Source of the DNA: JAHEJN01 sp963787285 | Lineage (GTDB): Bacteria > Actinomycetota > Acidimicrobiia > Acidimicrobiales > JAHEJN01 | Length of the DNA: 64,000 nt | Reading direction: 5' to 3' | Assembly (NCBI GenBank): GCA_963787285.1 | Contig: CAWBCM010000001.1 | Coordinates: 248,001 to 312,000 of the forward strand | Shown here: one piece after another, positions 8,202-17,304 of the stretch | Numbering within the stretch: position 1 is the stretch's first letter | Layout: every line of letters begins with the position of its first letter | Notes under the pieces: generated by a model | Databases searched by the model: none | Seen by the model: only the letters and a program-made list of their open reading frames with translations | Told to the model about the DNA's origin: nothing | Translations under genes and position numbers: made by a program

Positions 8202-9124
8202 CGGGCGCCTTTCTTGTCTTTCGTGAGGTACGACTCGAGACGGCTCAGCAGGAAGGACAGCACCATCGTGAGGGTCAGGTAGATGAGGGTCAACACCAGA
8301 TACCCCTCGCGGAACTTGAAGCTCGAGTTGGCGAACTGCTTGGCCCGCTGCGTGATCTCCAGAATGCCGAGTACCGAGAGAAGCGACGTGTCCTTGAGGA
8401 TCGCGATGAAATCATTGCCGAGCGGGGGGATGACCGATCGCAACGCTTGCGGCAAGACGATGGACTTGGTGGTCTCCCGTCGGCTCAGTCCGAGCGAGCG
8501 ACTGGCCTCGACCTGGCCGCGGTCGACCGACTGCACACCACCGCGGATGATCTCTGCGATGTATCCGCCGTAGATGAGCGCCAGGGTGATGATCGCCCGC
8601 CATTTGAACGTGACGGCGCCGGCCACCCCGAGCGCGTCGGTGACGGGAGGGATGATCACCAGGGCAACGGTGAAGATGAGCGGCAGGATGGGGATGCCGC
8701 GGATGAACTCCACATAGGCCCGGCAGATGTTGCGGGCGGCGATGGTCAGAGCCCGGACCACCGGATTCGAGCGCTCATCGGCGTGAAGGGTGCGACCGAG
8801 CCCGAGGAGCGTTCCGAGCGTCAAGGCAATCGCGAAGGACCAGAGCGTGGTCTCGATGGTGAGCCACACGCCGGGGACGATCCGTGCCCAGGCCAGGTCG
8901 TAGTCGTCGTCGAAGATCACCTTCAGGGCCATGGCCAGCCACAGCGCCCCGAGGATCACCGCCCACCAGGCGAAGCGGTCGTACCAGGGCTCCTCATCGT
9001 TGCGCTCGGTCCAGCCGTGCCCGCCATCGGTCATCCACGTCTGTTGCGACACATCGAGGGGATCGACCACGTAGCGCCCGGGATTGCGACGCTCCGCGTC
9101 AGATGCACCTCCTCCGAATGTCAT
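8198..9124 (-). CDS. Amino-acid ABC transporter permease (HisM/GlnP family)
   Basis: The 308-residue protein has an unusually long hydrophilic N-terminus (about 60 residues). A first membrane helix near FAWWAVILGALWLAMALKV follows, and then the standard binding-protein-dependent transport domain: TLGTLLGLGRTLHADE, EFIRGIPILPLIF and the coupling loop EASRSLGLSRRETTKSIVLP. ATG 9124 is preceded by AGGAGGG. A much longer open frame upstream is shadow sequence over larE. It is translationally coupled to the ATPase and should pair with the lipoprotein encoded at 6314-7174. Confidence 0.93.
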   Translation of the reverse strand: MTFGGGASDAERRNPGRYVVDPLDVSQQTWMTDGGHGWTERNDEEPWYDRFAWWAVILGALWLAMALKVIFDDDYDLAWARIVPGVWLTIETTLWSFAIALTLGTLLGLGRTLHADERSNPVVRALTIAARNICRAYVEFIRGIPILPLIFTVALVIIPPVTDALGVAGAVTFKWRAIITLALIYGGYIAEIIRGGVQSVDRGQVEASRSLGLSRRETTKSIVLPQALRSVIPPLGNDFIAILKDTSLLSVLGILEITQRAKQFANSSFKFREGYLVLTLIYLTLTMVLSFLLSRLESYLTKDKKGAR

Positions 9125-9217
9125 CGGCCCTCCTGGGGTGATCGGCGACGCGCCAATGAGACCACACCCGACCCCTCGACGCCATGTGGCCGCATCGGCG
9201 GCGCTAGATTCCCGACT

Positions 9218-10036
9218 GTGTCGATCGCTGCCGCCCCCGACGTGAACGTGCTTCGCTCCGTCCTCGGCGGGTTCGACTCGGTGATCGTGGCCTTCAGCGG
9301 TGGCGCCGATTCGGCCTTCCTCGCGTGGATGGCCAACGACACGCTCGGACCCGAACGCGCGCTGGCGGTGACCGCGGTGTCGCCCAGCCTGGCCGGCGAC
9401 GAGCTCGACGACTGCCGAGCTCTTGCCGGAGAGTGGGGCCTGCGCTGGCTCGCGATCGAGACCGACGAGATGATGAATGCGGCGTATCGACGCAACGACA
9501 CCGATCGGTGCTTCTTCTGCAAGGACGCCCTGATGGACCAGCTCGTCCCGCTGTCCGCCTCGTCGGGCGCCACGATCACCCTCGGCGTCAATCTCGATGA
9601 TCTCGACGACCACCGACCCGGTCAGAACGCCGCCTCGGGACGCGGCGCGGCGTTCCCGTTGGTCGAAGCCGGCTTCGACAAGTCCGCCGTGCGGGCGGCA
9701 TCGAAGTCCCTGGGTCTTCGAACCTGGGACAAACCCGCAGCCGCATGCCTCGCCTCGCGTGTCCCCTACGGCGTCGAGGTGAGTCTGGCTACCCTCACCG
9801 CCGTCGAGCGGGCCGAACGGAGTCTGCGCCGGCTGGGGTTTCCGGCGCTGCGGGTGCGGCACTACGACGACATGGCACGCATCGAGGTGCCGATCGCCGA
9901 CATCGGCCGCCTCGTCGGCGCTCGCGACCGCGTGGTCGAGGCCGTGAAGGCGGCAGGCTACCGGTACGTCACGGTGGATCTCGAAGGGCTCCGCTCGGGC
10001 AACCTCAACGACGGTGTTGCTCCGAAACACCCATGA
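9218..10036 (+). CDS. larE: ATP-dependent sacrificial sulfur transferase LarE family
   Basis: The 272-residue protein has the PP-loop SGGADSAFLAW near residue 27, the CFFCK motif near residue 98 and AAACLASRVPYG with Cys177. That Cys aligns with the Cys176 of Lactobacillus LarE, which is converted to dehydroalanine when it gives up sulfur for the nickel-pincer nucleotide. GTG 9218 is chosen because a TAGATT -10 box ends 7 nt before it (leaderless). No larB, larC or lactate racemase gene is nearby, so the cofactor's user here is unknown. PP-loop enzymes of this group can have other sulfur-transfer roles. Confidence 0.85.
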   Translation: MSIAAAPDVNVLRSVLGGFDSVIVAFSGGADSAFLAWMANDTLGPERALAVTAVSPSLAGDELDDCRALAGEWGLRWLAIETDEMMNAAYRRNDTDRCFFCKDALMDQLVPLSASSGATITLGVNLDDLDDHRPGQNAASGRGAAFPLVEAGFDKSAVRAASKSLGLRTWDKPAAACLASRVPYGVEVSLATLTAVERAERSLRRLGFPALRVRHYDDMARIEVPIADIGRLVGARDRVVEAVKAAGYRYVTVDLEGLRSGNLNDGVAPKHP

Positions 10037-10145
10037 CCGATGAGGCCGATCGGCCCATCGGCGAGGGATTTGCTCATTTCCCAGGGGCTGCGCTTCCGCC
10101 ACCATGAGGCCCGACGGAAACAGGAGGGCGGTCCTGGCCCGTCAT

Positions 10146-10234
10146 CCGGACCTCGCCCGTGGGCAGCCGCAAGTGGGGTCCGGATTCACAGCTCGCTGTG
10201 AGGTCCTGACCACCGGCTTGCGCCGGTGGTCAGG
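10146..10234 (+). ncRNA. Cluster of three stem-loops upstream of glnD (unidentified RNA or terminator)
   Basis: The 232-bp gap between larE and glnD holds no gene. It does hold three consecutive inverted repeats: CCGGACC/GGTCCGG (10146-10152 and 10177-10183), TCACAGC/GCTGTGA (10186-10201), and a perfect 13-bp stem CCTGACCACCGGC/GCCGGTGGTCAGG with a TTGC loop (10205-10234). The last could terminate larE transcription. The density of structure is more than one terminator needs. I matched it to no known RNA family. Confidence 0.45.
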
Positions 10235-10268
10235 CCGCGTTCGGCGGTCGCCGCACTAGCTTGTCGCC

Positions 10269-12569
10269 ATGGGCCCCGTCCTCGACCGCCATGAGCTGTT
10301 CGCCGATCGGTCGCTGGTGGGCACCGTCTTCTGCCGGGCCTACAGCCGACGGGTCGACGAGTGGCTGGCGACGATGTTCGACGAGCTCGCCGGCAGCCGA
10401 ACCGACGTGGCGTTGGCCGCGGTCGGCGGCTACGGGCGGGCCGAGCTCAGTCCCCAGAGCGACATCGACGTGATGCTCTTGCACGAAAAGGGCGCCGACG
10501 TCGGCGATCTCGCCAACGCGCTCTGGTATCCGATCTGGGACGAGGGACTCAAGCTGGGTCACAGTGTCCGCAGCCCGCGCGAGGCCCTCGCGCTGGCTGC
10601 CACCGATCTCGAGACGGCCACGTCGCTGCTCTCGCTGCGGCACGTCGCGGGTGACGAGGCGATCGTACGCAAGCTTCGCGACGCTGCCGTTGCCCAATGG
10701 GCACGCAAGGCGAAACGCTGGCTCCCCACCATGTTCGAGCGCTTCCAGGACCGCCACAAGGAGTTCGGTGAGCTCGCCTTCCTGCTCGAACCCGATCTGA
10801 AGTCGTCCGAGGGTGGACTACGCGACGCCCACGTGCTGAGTTGGCTCGCCGCCGCCGACGAAGGCCTCGACTCCAGAACCCAGGAAACCTCGTCGCATGC
10901 CTACGAGGTGCTCCTGGCCGCTCGCGTCGAGCTCCACCGCTCCACGAATCGGCTGAGCAACGTGATGTTGCTCGAGGAGCAGGACGCCGTTGCCGCCGCG
11001 CTGCACTACGACGACGCCGACCTGCTGATGGCCGACATCGCAGCGTCGGCGCGCGAGATCGCATGGACCGCCGGTGAGGCCTGGCGAGCGGTGTCGTCGA
11101 CTCGGTCCTTCCTTCACCGCTCGCCGAAGCCCCGGATGCTGTCTCCCGGCCTCGGTGAGCTCGATGGGGCCGTCGTGCTGCTCGACGGTGTCGACATCGG
11201 CGATCCGTTGCTGACCCTGCGCATCGTCGAGCTCGCCGCTCGCAACGGCCTCGCACTGCCCCGTGCCACGCTCGAACGCCTGGCCTTCGAGGCCGCGCCG
11301 CTGACCGAACCGTGGCCCGACGAGGCCCGCCGACTCTTCGAGGACACGCTTCTGGCCGGTCACCAGGCGATCCCGGTACTGGAGAGCCTCGATCACTTCG
11401 GCCTCCTCCATCGGCTCATCCCCGAGTGGGAGCCCAATCGGAGTCGCCCGCAACGCAACGCCTATCACCGCTTCACCGTCGATCGGCACCTGCTCGAGAC
11501 GGCCGCCCAGGCGGCTCTGGTGAGCGATCGCGTCAGCCGACCCGGGCTGTTGGTCGTGGGGGCACTCCTGCACGACATCGGCAAGGGCTATCCGGGCGAT
11601 CACACCGAGGTCGGCATCGAGATGATTCCCACGATCGCCCAGCGCATGGGCTACGACGACGACGACGTTGCGCTACTGGTCGGCATGTGTCGCCACCACC
11701 TCCTCCTGCCCGACGTGGCCACGCGTCGAGACATCGACGATCCCGACATCATCATGTGGGTGGCCGACCAGGTGCGCTCGCTCACCACCCTCGAGCTTCT
11801 CGACGGACTCACCGAGGCCGACTCGATCGCCACCGGACCCTCGGCATGGAGTCGCTGGAAGGCCGGACTGGTTCGCAGCCTCGTCGATCGCACCCGTCTC
11901 GCCCTCGACTCCGGCGACATCTCGACGGTGACGAGCGTCTTCCCGTCGGCCGAACAGCTCGCCCTGATGGCCGCCGGGCAGCGACAAATCATCGTCGATG
12001 CCGACACCATCACGGTGGTGATGCCCGACGCGCACGCCTCGCTGTGGCGGGTGGCGGGGACACTGGCGCTCCACGGCCTCGACGTCCTGCAGGCCGACGT
12101 GCACTCCGAGAACGGAATGGGCATCGAGGTGTACCGGGTCGAGGCGATCTTCGGTGAGGTCGACGCCGAGCAGCTCGCCACCGACGTTTGGCGGGCGCTC
12201 GACGGTCGCCTGGCCGTGTTTGCCCGCCTCGAGGAGCGGGTCAAGCTCTATGAGCCCACCGTGAGAAAGGCCGCGCCCCGTCCGATGGTCCCCACCAGCG
12301 TGTCGTTCGACAACGTGAGCTCCACCTCGGCCACCGTGGTCGAGGTCGCGGCCGCCGACAGCCTGGGTCTGCTCTGCCGTCTGGCCCACGCGTTGTCCGA
12401 GCAGGGCCTCGACATCAGTCGGTCGAAGGTGCAGACCCTCGGCGAGAGCGCCGTCGACTCCTTCTACGTCACCGATATCGACGGCAACAAGATCACCGAT
12501 GTCGATCACCTGCAGGAGATCCGCACCAGTATCGAATTCAGCCTGAAACGACAGGACCGGCGATCGTGA
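10269..12569 (+). CDS. glnD: [Protein-PII] uridylyltransferase/uridylyl-removing enzyme GlnD
   Basis: The 766-residue protein has the canonical order. A nucleotidyltransferase domain carries VGGYGRAELSPQSDIDV at residues 52-68. A linker domain follows, then an HD domain with LLHDIGKGYPGDHTEVG near residue 434, and two C-terminal ACT domains (about residues 580-650 and 690-760). It modifies and demodifies the PII nitrogen sensor according to glutamine. A TAGCTT -10 box ends 6 nt before ATG 10269 with no Shine-Dalgarno, so the message is probably leaderless. No glnB or amt gene lies next to it, and the following NUDIX gene overlaps its stop. Confidence 0.96.
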   Translation: MGPVLDRHELFADRSLVGTVFCRAYSRRVDEWLATMFDELAGSRTDVALAAVGGYGRAELSPQSDIDVMLLHEKGADVGDLANALWYPIWDEGLKLGHSVRSPREALALAATDLETATSLLSLRHVAGDEAIVRKLRDAAVAQWARKAKRWLPTMFERFQDRHKEFGELAFLLEPDLKSSEGGLRDAHVLSWLAAADEGLDSRTQETSSHAYEVLLAARVELHRSTNRLSNVMLLEEQDAVAAALHYDDADLLMADIAASAREIAWTAGEAWRAVSSTRSFLHRSPKPRMLSPGLGELDGAVVLLDGVDIGDPLLTLRIVELAARNGLALPRATLERLAFEAAPLTEPWPDEARRLFEDTLLAGHQAIPVLESLDHFGLLHRLIPEWEPNRSRPQRNAYHRFTVDRHLLETAAQAALVSDRVSRPGLLVVGALLHDIGKGYPGDHTEVGIEMIPTIAQRMGYDDDDVALLVGMCRHHLLLPDVATRRDIDDPDIIMWVADQVRSLTTLELLDGLTEADSIATGPSAWSRWKAGLVRSLVDRTRLALDSGDISTVTSVFPSAEQLALMAAGQRQIIVDADTITVVMPDAHASLWRVAGTLALHGLDVLQADVHSENGMGIEVYRVEAIFGEVDAEQLATDVWRALDGRLAVFARLEERVKLYEPTVRKAAPRPMVPTSVSFDNVSSTSATVVEVAAADSLGLLCRLAHALSEQGLDISRSKVQTLGESAVDSFYVTDIDGNKITDVDHLQEIRTSIEFSLKRQDRRS

Positions 12570-13267
12570 GCGATCACGACGCGGCGGCGGGCAAGGTCGA
12601 CGAGGCCACCCTGCTGCGCTGGAGCGAGACGCTCGCGGCGATCGCCCGCACCGGCCTGGGGTTCACCGAGAGTCTCTACGAGCGGGAGCGCTTCGAAGAG
12701 GTGCTCGCGGTCGCCGCCGACATCCGGGCGGCCATCGAGGAGGGTGTCGATCCCGACGCCCGGGTCATCGAATGGTTGCGCCTGGTCGGCGACGGAGTGG
12801 CCGGCTACGTGACGCCGAAGGCAACCGTCGGCGCAGTCGTCGGCAACGACGAGGGCGAGATCCTGCTGGTGCAGCGAGCCGACTCGGGCGTGTGGCTCTA
12901 TCCGACCGGTTGGGCCGACGTCGGGTACTCACCGTCGGAGGTGGCGGTGAAGGAAGTGCGGGAGGAGACCGGCATCGAGTGCGAGGTGGTGCGCATTCTC
13001 TCGGTGCTCGACGGCATGCGGATGGGCTTCACCCGCATTCCTCTCTACTCGATCGTGTTCCACTGCCGGGCCGTCGGCGGCGAGCTGAAGGCCCACCCGC
13101 TCGAGACGTCGGCGGTCGGGTTCTTCGCACCCGACGCGTTGCCGCATCCGACCGTCGGCGTCGATCGCTGGGGTCCCCTGGCTTTCGCCGCGATACGCGG
13201 CGAACCCATCGACGTGGTGTTCGACCGACCTCGCTCCGCACCATGGCGGCCGAGCGATTTGGCATGA
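12566..13267 (+). CDS. NUDIX hydrolase with N-terminal extension
   Basis: The 233-residue protein starts at a GTG overlapping the glnD stop by 4 nt (GTGA), so it is translationally coupled. Residues 1-80 form a helical N-terminal domain of the type found before some NUDIX domains. From about residue 84 (KATVGAVVGNDEGEILLVQRADSG) comes the NUDIX fold. Its Nudix box GYSPSEVAVKEVREETGIE has the REVREETG core that binds the catalytic metals. Substrates of this subgroup include nucleoside diphosphate derivatives and ADP-ribose; the sequence does not say which. Confidence 0.9.
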   Translation: MSDHDAAAGKVDEATLLRWSETLAAIARTGLGFTESLYERERFEEVLAVAADIRAAIEEGVDPDARVIEWLRLVGDGVAGYVTPKATVGAVVGNDEGEILLVQRADSGVWLYPTGWADVGYSPSEVAVKEVREETGIECEVVRILSVLDGMRMGFTRIPLYSIVFHCRAVGGELKAHPLETSAVGFFAPDALPHPTVGVDRWGPLAFAAIRGEPIDVVFDRPRSAPWRPSDLA

Positions 13268-13274
13268 TGCAGGA

Positions 13275-14123
13275 ATGAACAGTCCTTCCCCCACCACCTA
13301 TCGACCGACCGGCGTCATCGAGCTGGGCGCGACCCGCACCGGTGTGATCCAGTTGCGGCGCGAGTGGGTGGCCACCGATCCGAAGGCCGTGGTCGTGCTC
13401 TCCCACGGCATCTCCGAGCACAGCGGTCGCTACGAACACGTCGGTCAGTACCTCGCCGAGCGGGGTATCGGCGTGGTCGGCTTCGACCATCGTGGATTCG
13501 GCCAGAGCGGAGGACGCCGGGGGTGGATCGCGTCGTTCGAGGACTTTCTCGACGACATCGAGGACCATCTGGCCGAGGCCCGGGGCCTCGGCGTGCCGGC
13601 GGTGCTGCTCGGCCATTCCATGGGCGGCCTGCTCGTCACGAAGTACGCGGCGAGCGAGCGACCCGGGGCCGACCTGTACGTCGTGAGCGGGCCACCACTG
13701 GCCTCAGCGGCGCCGAACCCTGCCCTCGACCGATTCCCACGACTGGTCGCGCCACTGTTGGGCGGGCTGCGGGCCTCGTCGGGTCTGCCGACGTCGGTGC
13801 TCAGTCGTGACCAAGCGGTGTGCGACGCCTACGACGCCGATCCTCTCGTCGACACGATGGTCACGCTCGACCTCGTGGCCGCCATGGTCGAGGCGGTCGA
13901 GCACACCCGCGAACACCTCGATCACATCCGCACCCCGATGTTGGCGATGGCGGGCGAAGCCGATGAACTGGTGCCGCCGGTCTCGACCCGCCTGCTCGAA
14001 GGCCGCCCCGGCATCGACGTGATCCTCTATCCCGAGCACCGCCACGAGATCTTCAACGAGCTCGACTGGCACGACGTGCTCGACGACATGATCGCCTGGA
14101 TCGAGGCGAACCTTCCCCGCTAG
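13275..14123 (+). CDS. Alpha/beta hydrolase, monoacylglycerol lipase-like
   Basis: The 282-residue protein shows the MGLL-like layout: the oxyanion segment VVLSHGISEHSGRYEHVG near residue 37, FDHRGFGQSGG, the nucleophile elbow GHSMGG near residue 114, a late Asp in AGEADELVPP and His in YPEHRHEIFNE. It probably hydrolyses monoacylglycerols or similar esters in the cytoplasm. It lacks a signal peptide. It starts 8 nt after the NUDIX gene. Its TAG stop is part of a CTAG palindrome (14120-14123) that is also the stop of the convergent PAC2 gene. Confidence 0.9.
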   Translation: MNSPSPTTYRPTGVIELGATRTGVIQLRREWVATDPKAVVVLSHGISEHSGRYEHVGQYLAERGIGVVGFDHRGFGQSGGRRGWIASFEDFLDDIEDHLAEARGLGVPAVLLGHSMGGLLVTKYAASERPGADLYVVSGPPLASAAPNPALDRFPRLVAPLLGGLRASSGLPTSVLSRDQAVCDAYDADPLVDTMVTLDLVAAMVEAVEHTREHLDHIRTPMLAMAGEADELVPPVSTRLLEGRPGIDVILYPEHRHEIFNELDWHDVLDDMIAWIEANLPR

Positions 14124-14983
14124 TCGGGCTGTTGGCGAAGGAAGCTCTCGACCTCGGCCAACAAGATGTCGACCGACTCCTCGGGCGGGTCGGCCGAGTC
14201 GTAGTGCTCCTCCAGCTCGAGAACGTACTCGGCGGTGTCGTCGTCGCCGGCAATCATCTCGCTCACCTGGCGTTCATAGGCCAGCGCCGCCACTTCGAGC
14301 TCGGTGGTCTCGATGTCGAAGTCGAGTAGGAGCTGGAGGCGCTCGAGCAGCGCGAGCGCCGCCTTGGGGCTGCCGGCACCGGGTACGTAGGCGGGGACGG
14401 CCGCCCACAGCGATGCGGTGGCGAAGCCCGCGTCACGACAAAGCGAGGCGAGCACCCCGACGATGCCGGTCGGACCTTCGTAGGTGGAGCGGCTGAGCTG
14501 GAGGCGGCCGACGAGGTTGTCGTTGTCGGACGTGCCGTACACCTCGACGGGTCGGGTGTGGGGTACATCGGCCAGCAGCGCGCCCATGGTGACGACCATC
14601 GACGCTCCGGTCGCCTCGGCGAAGGCGATGAGGCGGGAGGCGAAGGTCTTCCACCGCAGGGCGGGCTCGGTGCCCTCGACGAACACGATGGGGCGGTCGG
14701 TGCCCGGCAACGCGGCCACCGACAGTCGGGTTCTCGGCCACTCGATCTGGCGATTGCCTTCGTCGTCGATCACCACGAGCGGACGGTCGGTGGCGAAGTC
14801 GACGAAGTGCTCGGGATCGATGACGGCCACTGGTGTCGCCCGGGTGCGCTGGCGCAGGTACTTCACGGCCTGACTGGCGGCATCACCTGCGTCGTTCCAG
14901 CCGGTGAAGGCGGCGACGATGACCGGGCCGTCGGGAAGTGATTCGCCCTGCCACACGATGTCGGGGATTTCGGGTAGACCCAC
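14120..14983 (-). CDS. PAC2-family protein (proteasome assembly chaperone-like), copy 1
   Basis: The 287-residue protein matches actinobacterial PAC2 proteins: PVIVAAFTGWNDAGDAAS near the start, IDPEHFVDFATDRP, FVEGTEPALRWKTFA, VVTMGALLADVPHTRPV, YEGPTGIVGVL and VPAYVPGAGSPKAALALLERL. The C-terminus is acidic. The bacterial function is not established; the name comes from the eukaryotic proteasome chaperone fold. A TAGCGT -10 box ends 6 nt before the GTG start at 14983, indicating a leaderless message. A paralogue with the same motif order lies at 61625-62500, and no proteasome gene is in the window. Confidence 0.9.
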   Translation of the reverse strand: MGLPEIPDIVWQGESLPDGPVIVAAFTGWNDAGDAASQAVKYLRQRTRATPVAVIDPEHFVDFATDRPLVVIDDEGNRQIEWPRTRLSVAALPGTDRPIVFVEGTEPALRWKTFASRLIAFAEATGASMVVTMGALLADVPHTRPVEVYGTSDNDNLVGRLQLSRSTYEGPTGIVGVLASLCRDAGFATASLWAAVPAYVPGAGSPKAALALLERLQLLLDFDIETTELEVAALAYERQVSEMIAGDDDTAEYVLELEEHYDSADPPEESVDILLAEVESFLRQQPD

Positions 14984-15056
14984 ACCAACACGCTATCCGC
15001 AACGCTTTGCGCCCCGGTAGCGGATCGGGTCGCGCGGCCCAGCCTAGGATCGTCGG

Positions 15057-15485
15057 GTGATCACCGTCGAAGAGGCAACCGTCGTCACCGAGGGGCTGGT
15101 CGAAGCCATGCGCCGGCTCGTCCCGCAGCTCTCCCGCTCGAGCCCACCACCCGATGCGACCATGCTGCAGCGCATCGTGGACTCGGACTCGAGCCTTCTG
15201 TTCGTGGCCCTCGACGACGATGCCATCGTCGGCAGCCTGACGCTGGTGATCTTCGTCATTCCGACCGGCACGCGCGCGTGGATCGAAGACGTGGTGATCG
15301 ACGAGAGTGCCCGGGGCAAGGGCGTGGGCACGACACTGAACAGTGTTGCGTTGGCCCGGGCGGCGGCCGAGGGTGCACGAACGGTCGATCTCACCTCACG
15401 ACCGGCGCGTGAGGCGGCCAATCGCCTCTATCGGCGGCTCGGGTTCGTGAAACGCGACACGAACGTGTACCGCTTCGAGCTGTGA
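15057..15485 (+). CDS. GNAT-family N-acetyltransferase
   Basis: The 142-residue single-domain protein has the acetyl-CoA pyrophosphate-binding motif ARGKGVGTTLN near residue 86, preceded by the strand WIEDVVIDE and followed by ANRLYRRLGFVKRDTNVYRF. The acceptor substrate cannot be read from sequence. GTG 15057 lies 6 nt after a TAGGAT -10 box, so the transcript is probably leaderless. It converges with the dehydrogenase-like gene, whose stop directly abuts its own. Confidence 0.9.
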   Translation: MITVEEATVVTEGLVEAMRRLVPQLSRSSPPPDATMLQRIVDSDSSLLFVALDDDAIVGSLTLVIFVIPTGTRAWIEDVVIDESARGKGVGTTLNSVALARAAAEGARTVDLTSRPAREAANRLYRRLGFVKRDTNVYRFEL

Positions 15486-16781
15486 TCAGCCCACGCTGAT
15501 GCGCTGAACCTCGCCCGAGTCGAGCAGCACGAACAGCTCACCGGCGTGGCCGACACCGAAGGAAACCGGGCCTCCGTCGACCCGACCGAGCTCGGCCTCG
15601 CTCACGACGTCGGTCCCGTCGTCGCTGACGATCAGGCCGCGGATCCATCGGGCGCAGTAGTCGGCGTACAGGTAGACGCCTTCGAGCGCCGGATCGTTGT
15701 TGCGAACGACCACCCCACCGGTGATGGAGCAGCCGTCGTCGTGGGTGTACTGGGAGATGGGCTCGACGGCGTCGAGCGGGTTGCCTACACCGAAGGGCAC
15801 GGTGCCCTCGAAGGCCGACCAGCCGAGGTTGGCTCCCGAGCCGGCCGGAGCGCCGTCGACACTGCGGAGGAGGTCGATCTCCTCGAGCGAGGCCTGGCCG
15901 ACATCGCCTATCCACAGATCGCCGGTTGCCGAGTCGAACGAGAATCGCCACGGATTGCGGAGCCCGTACGCGAACACCTCGGGCCGGGCGTCGTCGCGGC
16001 CGACGAAGGGGTTGTCGGCCGGGACGGCGTAGCTGTCGCCACCCGGATCGGGGGCGATCCGCAAGATCGAGCCGAGGAGGTCGGAGGGGTCCTGTCCGGT
16101 GCCGAGGGGATCGCCGGCGCTGCCGCCGTCGCCCAGCCCGTAGTAGAGCTGACCGTCGGGACCGAAGGCGAGGTGCCCGCCGTTGTGGTTGGCGTAGGGC
16201 TGCTCCACCGTCAGGAGCTCTCGTTCGCCCGTGCCGTCGATGACGTACTCCACCAGTCGGTTGTCGCCGTCGGGATCGCTGTGTACGACGTACAGGTGTC
16301 CGCCGTCGGGGGCGACGGCGAGGCCCAGCAGGCCCTGTTCACTGCCGGTCGAGGTGCGGTCGCGAAGATCGACGAGTGGCGGCTCGACACGTTCGTAGGT
16401 GCCGTCGGGCAGGGGGGTCCATCGGGCGACGATGCCACTCTTCTCCGAGATCAGCAGCGACACACCATCGGGGTGGGTCACCACCGAGAGCGGGACGCCG
16501 TCGAGCTCGATCACCGTGTCGACCGTGAGGGCGACCCCGTCGAGCGAGGCGGCCGGGGGCGGCGGAACCGTCGTGGGTGTCGGGGAGGCGGACACCTCAT
16601 CGCCCGGAGCGGTCGGCGTCGGCCCGGCCTCGGTGGTTTCCGCCGGCGGCTCGGCCACTGGCGTGGTCGTGGGTACGTCGAGCGCGACCCCGGAGTCGGT
16701 CGGCTGCGCGGCGCCGCACGCGGCAACGACGGCCATCGCCGACACGGTTGCGAGCCGGAGGAATGATCGGGGGGAGGTCAC
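15486..16781 (-). CDS. Secreted PQQ-type glucose/sorbosone dehydrogenase-like lipoprotein
   Basis: From GTG 16781 the protein has 431 residues. It begins with a lipoprotein signal ending VVAACGAAQ, then a Thr/Pro/Ala linker of about 50 residues. A six-bladed propeller of the soluble glucose dehydrogenase/sorbosone dehydrogenase type follows: SEQGLLGLAVAPD, NHNGGHLAFGPDG, LYYGLGDGGSAGDP, GLRNPWRFSFD, WIGDVGQ, GGVVVRNNDPALEG. It likely oxidises sugars outside the membrane using PQQ, but whether it binds PQQ is not shown. The open frame continues upstream of 16781 without signal-peptide features, so the start is chosen on signal structure. Confidence 0.88.
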   Translation of the reverse strand: MTSPRSFLRLATVSAMAVVAACGAAQPTDSGVALDVPTTTPVAEPPAETTEAGPTPTAPGDEVSASPTPTTVPPPPAASLDGVALTVDTVIELDGVPLSVVTHPDGVSLLISEKSGIVARWTPLPDGTYERVEPPLVDLRDRTSTGSEQGLLGLAVAPDGGHLYVVHSDPDGDNRLVEYVIDGTGERELLTVEQPYANHNGGHLAFGPDGQLYYGLGDGGSAGDPLGTGQDPSDLLGSILRIAPDPGGDSYAVPADNPFVGRDDARPEVFAYGLRNPWRFSFDSATGDLWIGDVGQASLEEIDLLRSVDGAPAGSGANLGWSAFEGTVPFGVGNPLDAVEPISQYTHDDGCSITGGVVVRNNDPALEGVYLYADYCARWIRGLIVSDDGTDVVSEAELGRVDGGPVSFGVGHAGELFVLLDSGEVQRISVG

Positions 16782-16821
16782 GCAGCTCAACTCATTCGAT
16801 AGTGTGGCCGACTGTACCGCT

Positions 16822-17304
16822 ATGCAGCTCCCCGGATTCATCGCTCCTCTCGTGGTCGGACACGGACCGCGATTCCTGCGCTATGCAGGGGTCTCGGTGA
16901 TCGCGGTCGTCGTGGGGCAAACCGTTCTGGTAGTTCTGTACTCGGGGTTCGGCCTGTCTGCGGTCGCATCCAACATCGCATCCGCGTCGGTCGGCGCCAT
17001 TCCTGCTTATGCGCTCAACCGGTACTGGGTGTGGAAGAAGACCTCTCGCAACCATTTCTGGGGCGAGATCGCGCCGTTCTGGGGTATGGCGCTGCTGGGC
17101 CTGGTCATCTCGACGGTGTTCGTGGCCGTCGTTTCGGCCCATTGGGACACGGTGTACGCCGTTTCGGCGGCGAGTCTGGCTGCGTTCGGCACCATCTGGG
17201 TCGGGAAGTACTTCGTCTTGCACCATGTGCTCTTCGCGGCGAGCCACACCGACCAGTTGGTCGATGCCGACTCACGGGCGCCGGCACCCGCCATTGATTC
17301 CTGA
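16822..17304 (+). CDS. GtrA-family membrane protein
   Basis: The 160-residue protein has four predicted membrane helices of the GtrA type (PRFLRYAGVSVIAVVVGQ, ASVGAIPAYALNRYWVWK, WGMALLGLVISTVFVAVV, GTIWVGKYFVLHHVLF). The NRYWVW motif before the cytoplasmic loop is typical. GtrA proteins are thought to flip polyprenyl-linked sugars or assist cell-surface glycosylation. It is divergent from the dehydrogenase gene and overlaps the next methyltransferase gene. An in-frame GTG at 16804 is an alternative start. The glycosyltransferase cluster nearby fits a glycan role. Confidence 0.85.
   Translation: MQLPGFIAPLVVGHGPRFLRYAGVSVIAVVVGQTVLVVLYSGFGLSAVASNIASASVGAIPAYALNRYWVWKKTSRNHFWGEIAPFWGMALLGLVISTVFVAVVSAHWDTVYAVSAASLAAFGTIWVGKYFVLHHVLFAASHTDQLVDADSRAPAPAIDS

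Noticed and set aside
9125..10105. Minus-strand extension of the permease frame over larE
   Set aside because: The permease has a clear start and AGGAGG site at 9124, and larE is well supported on the plus strand.
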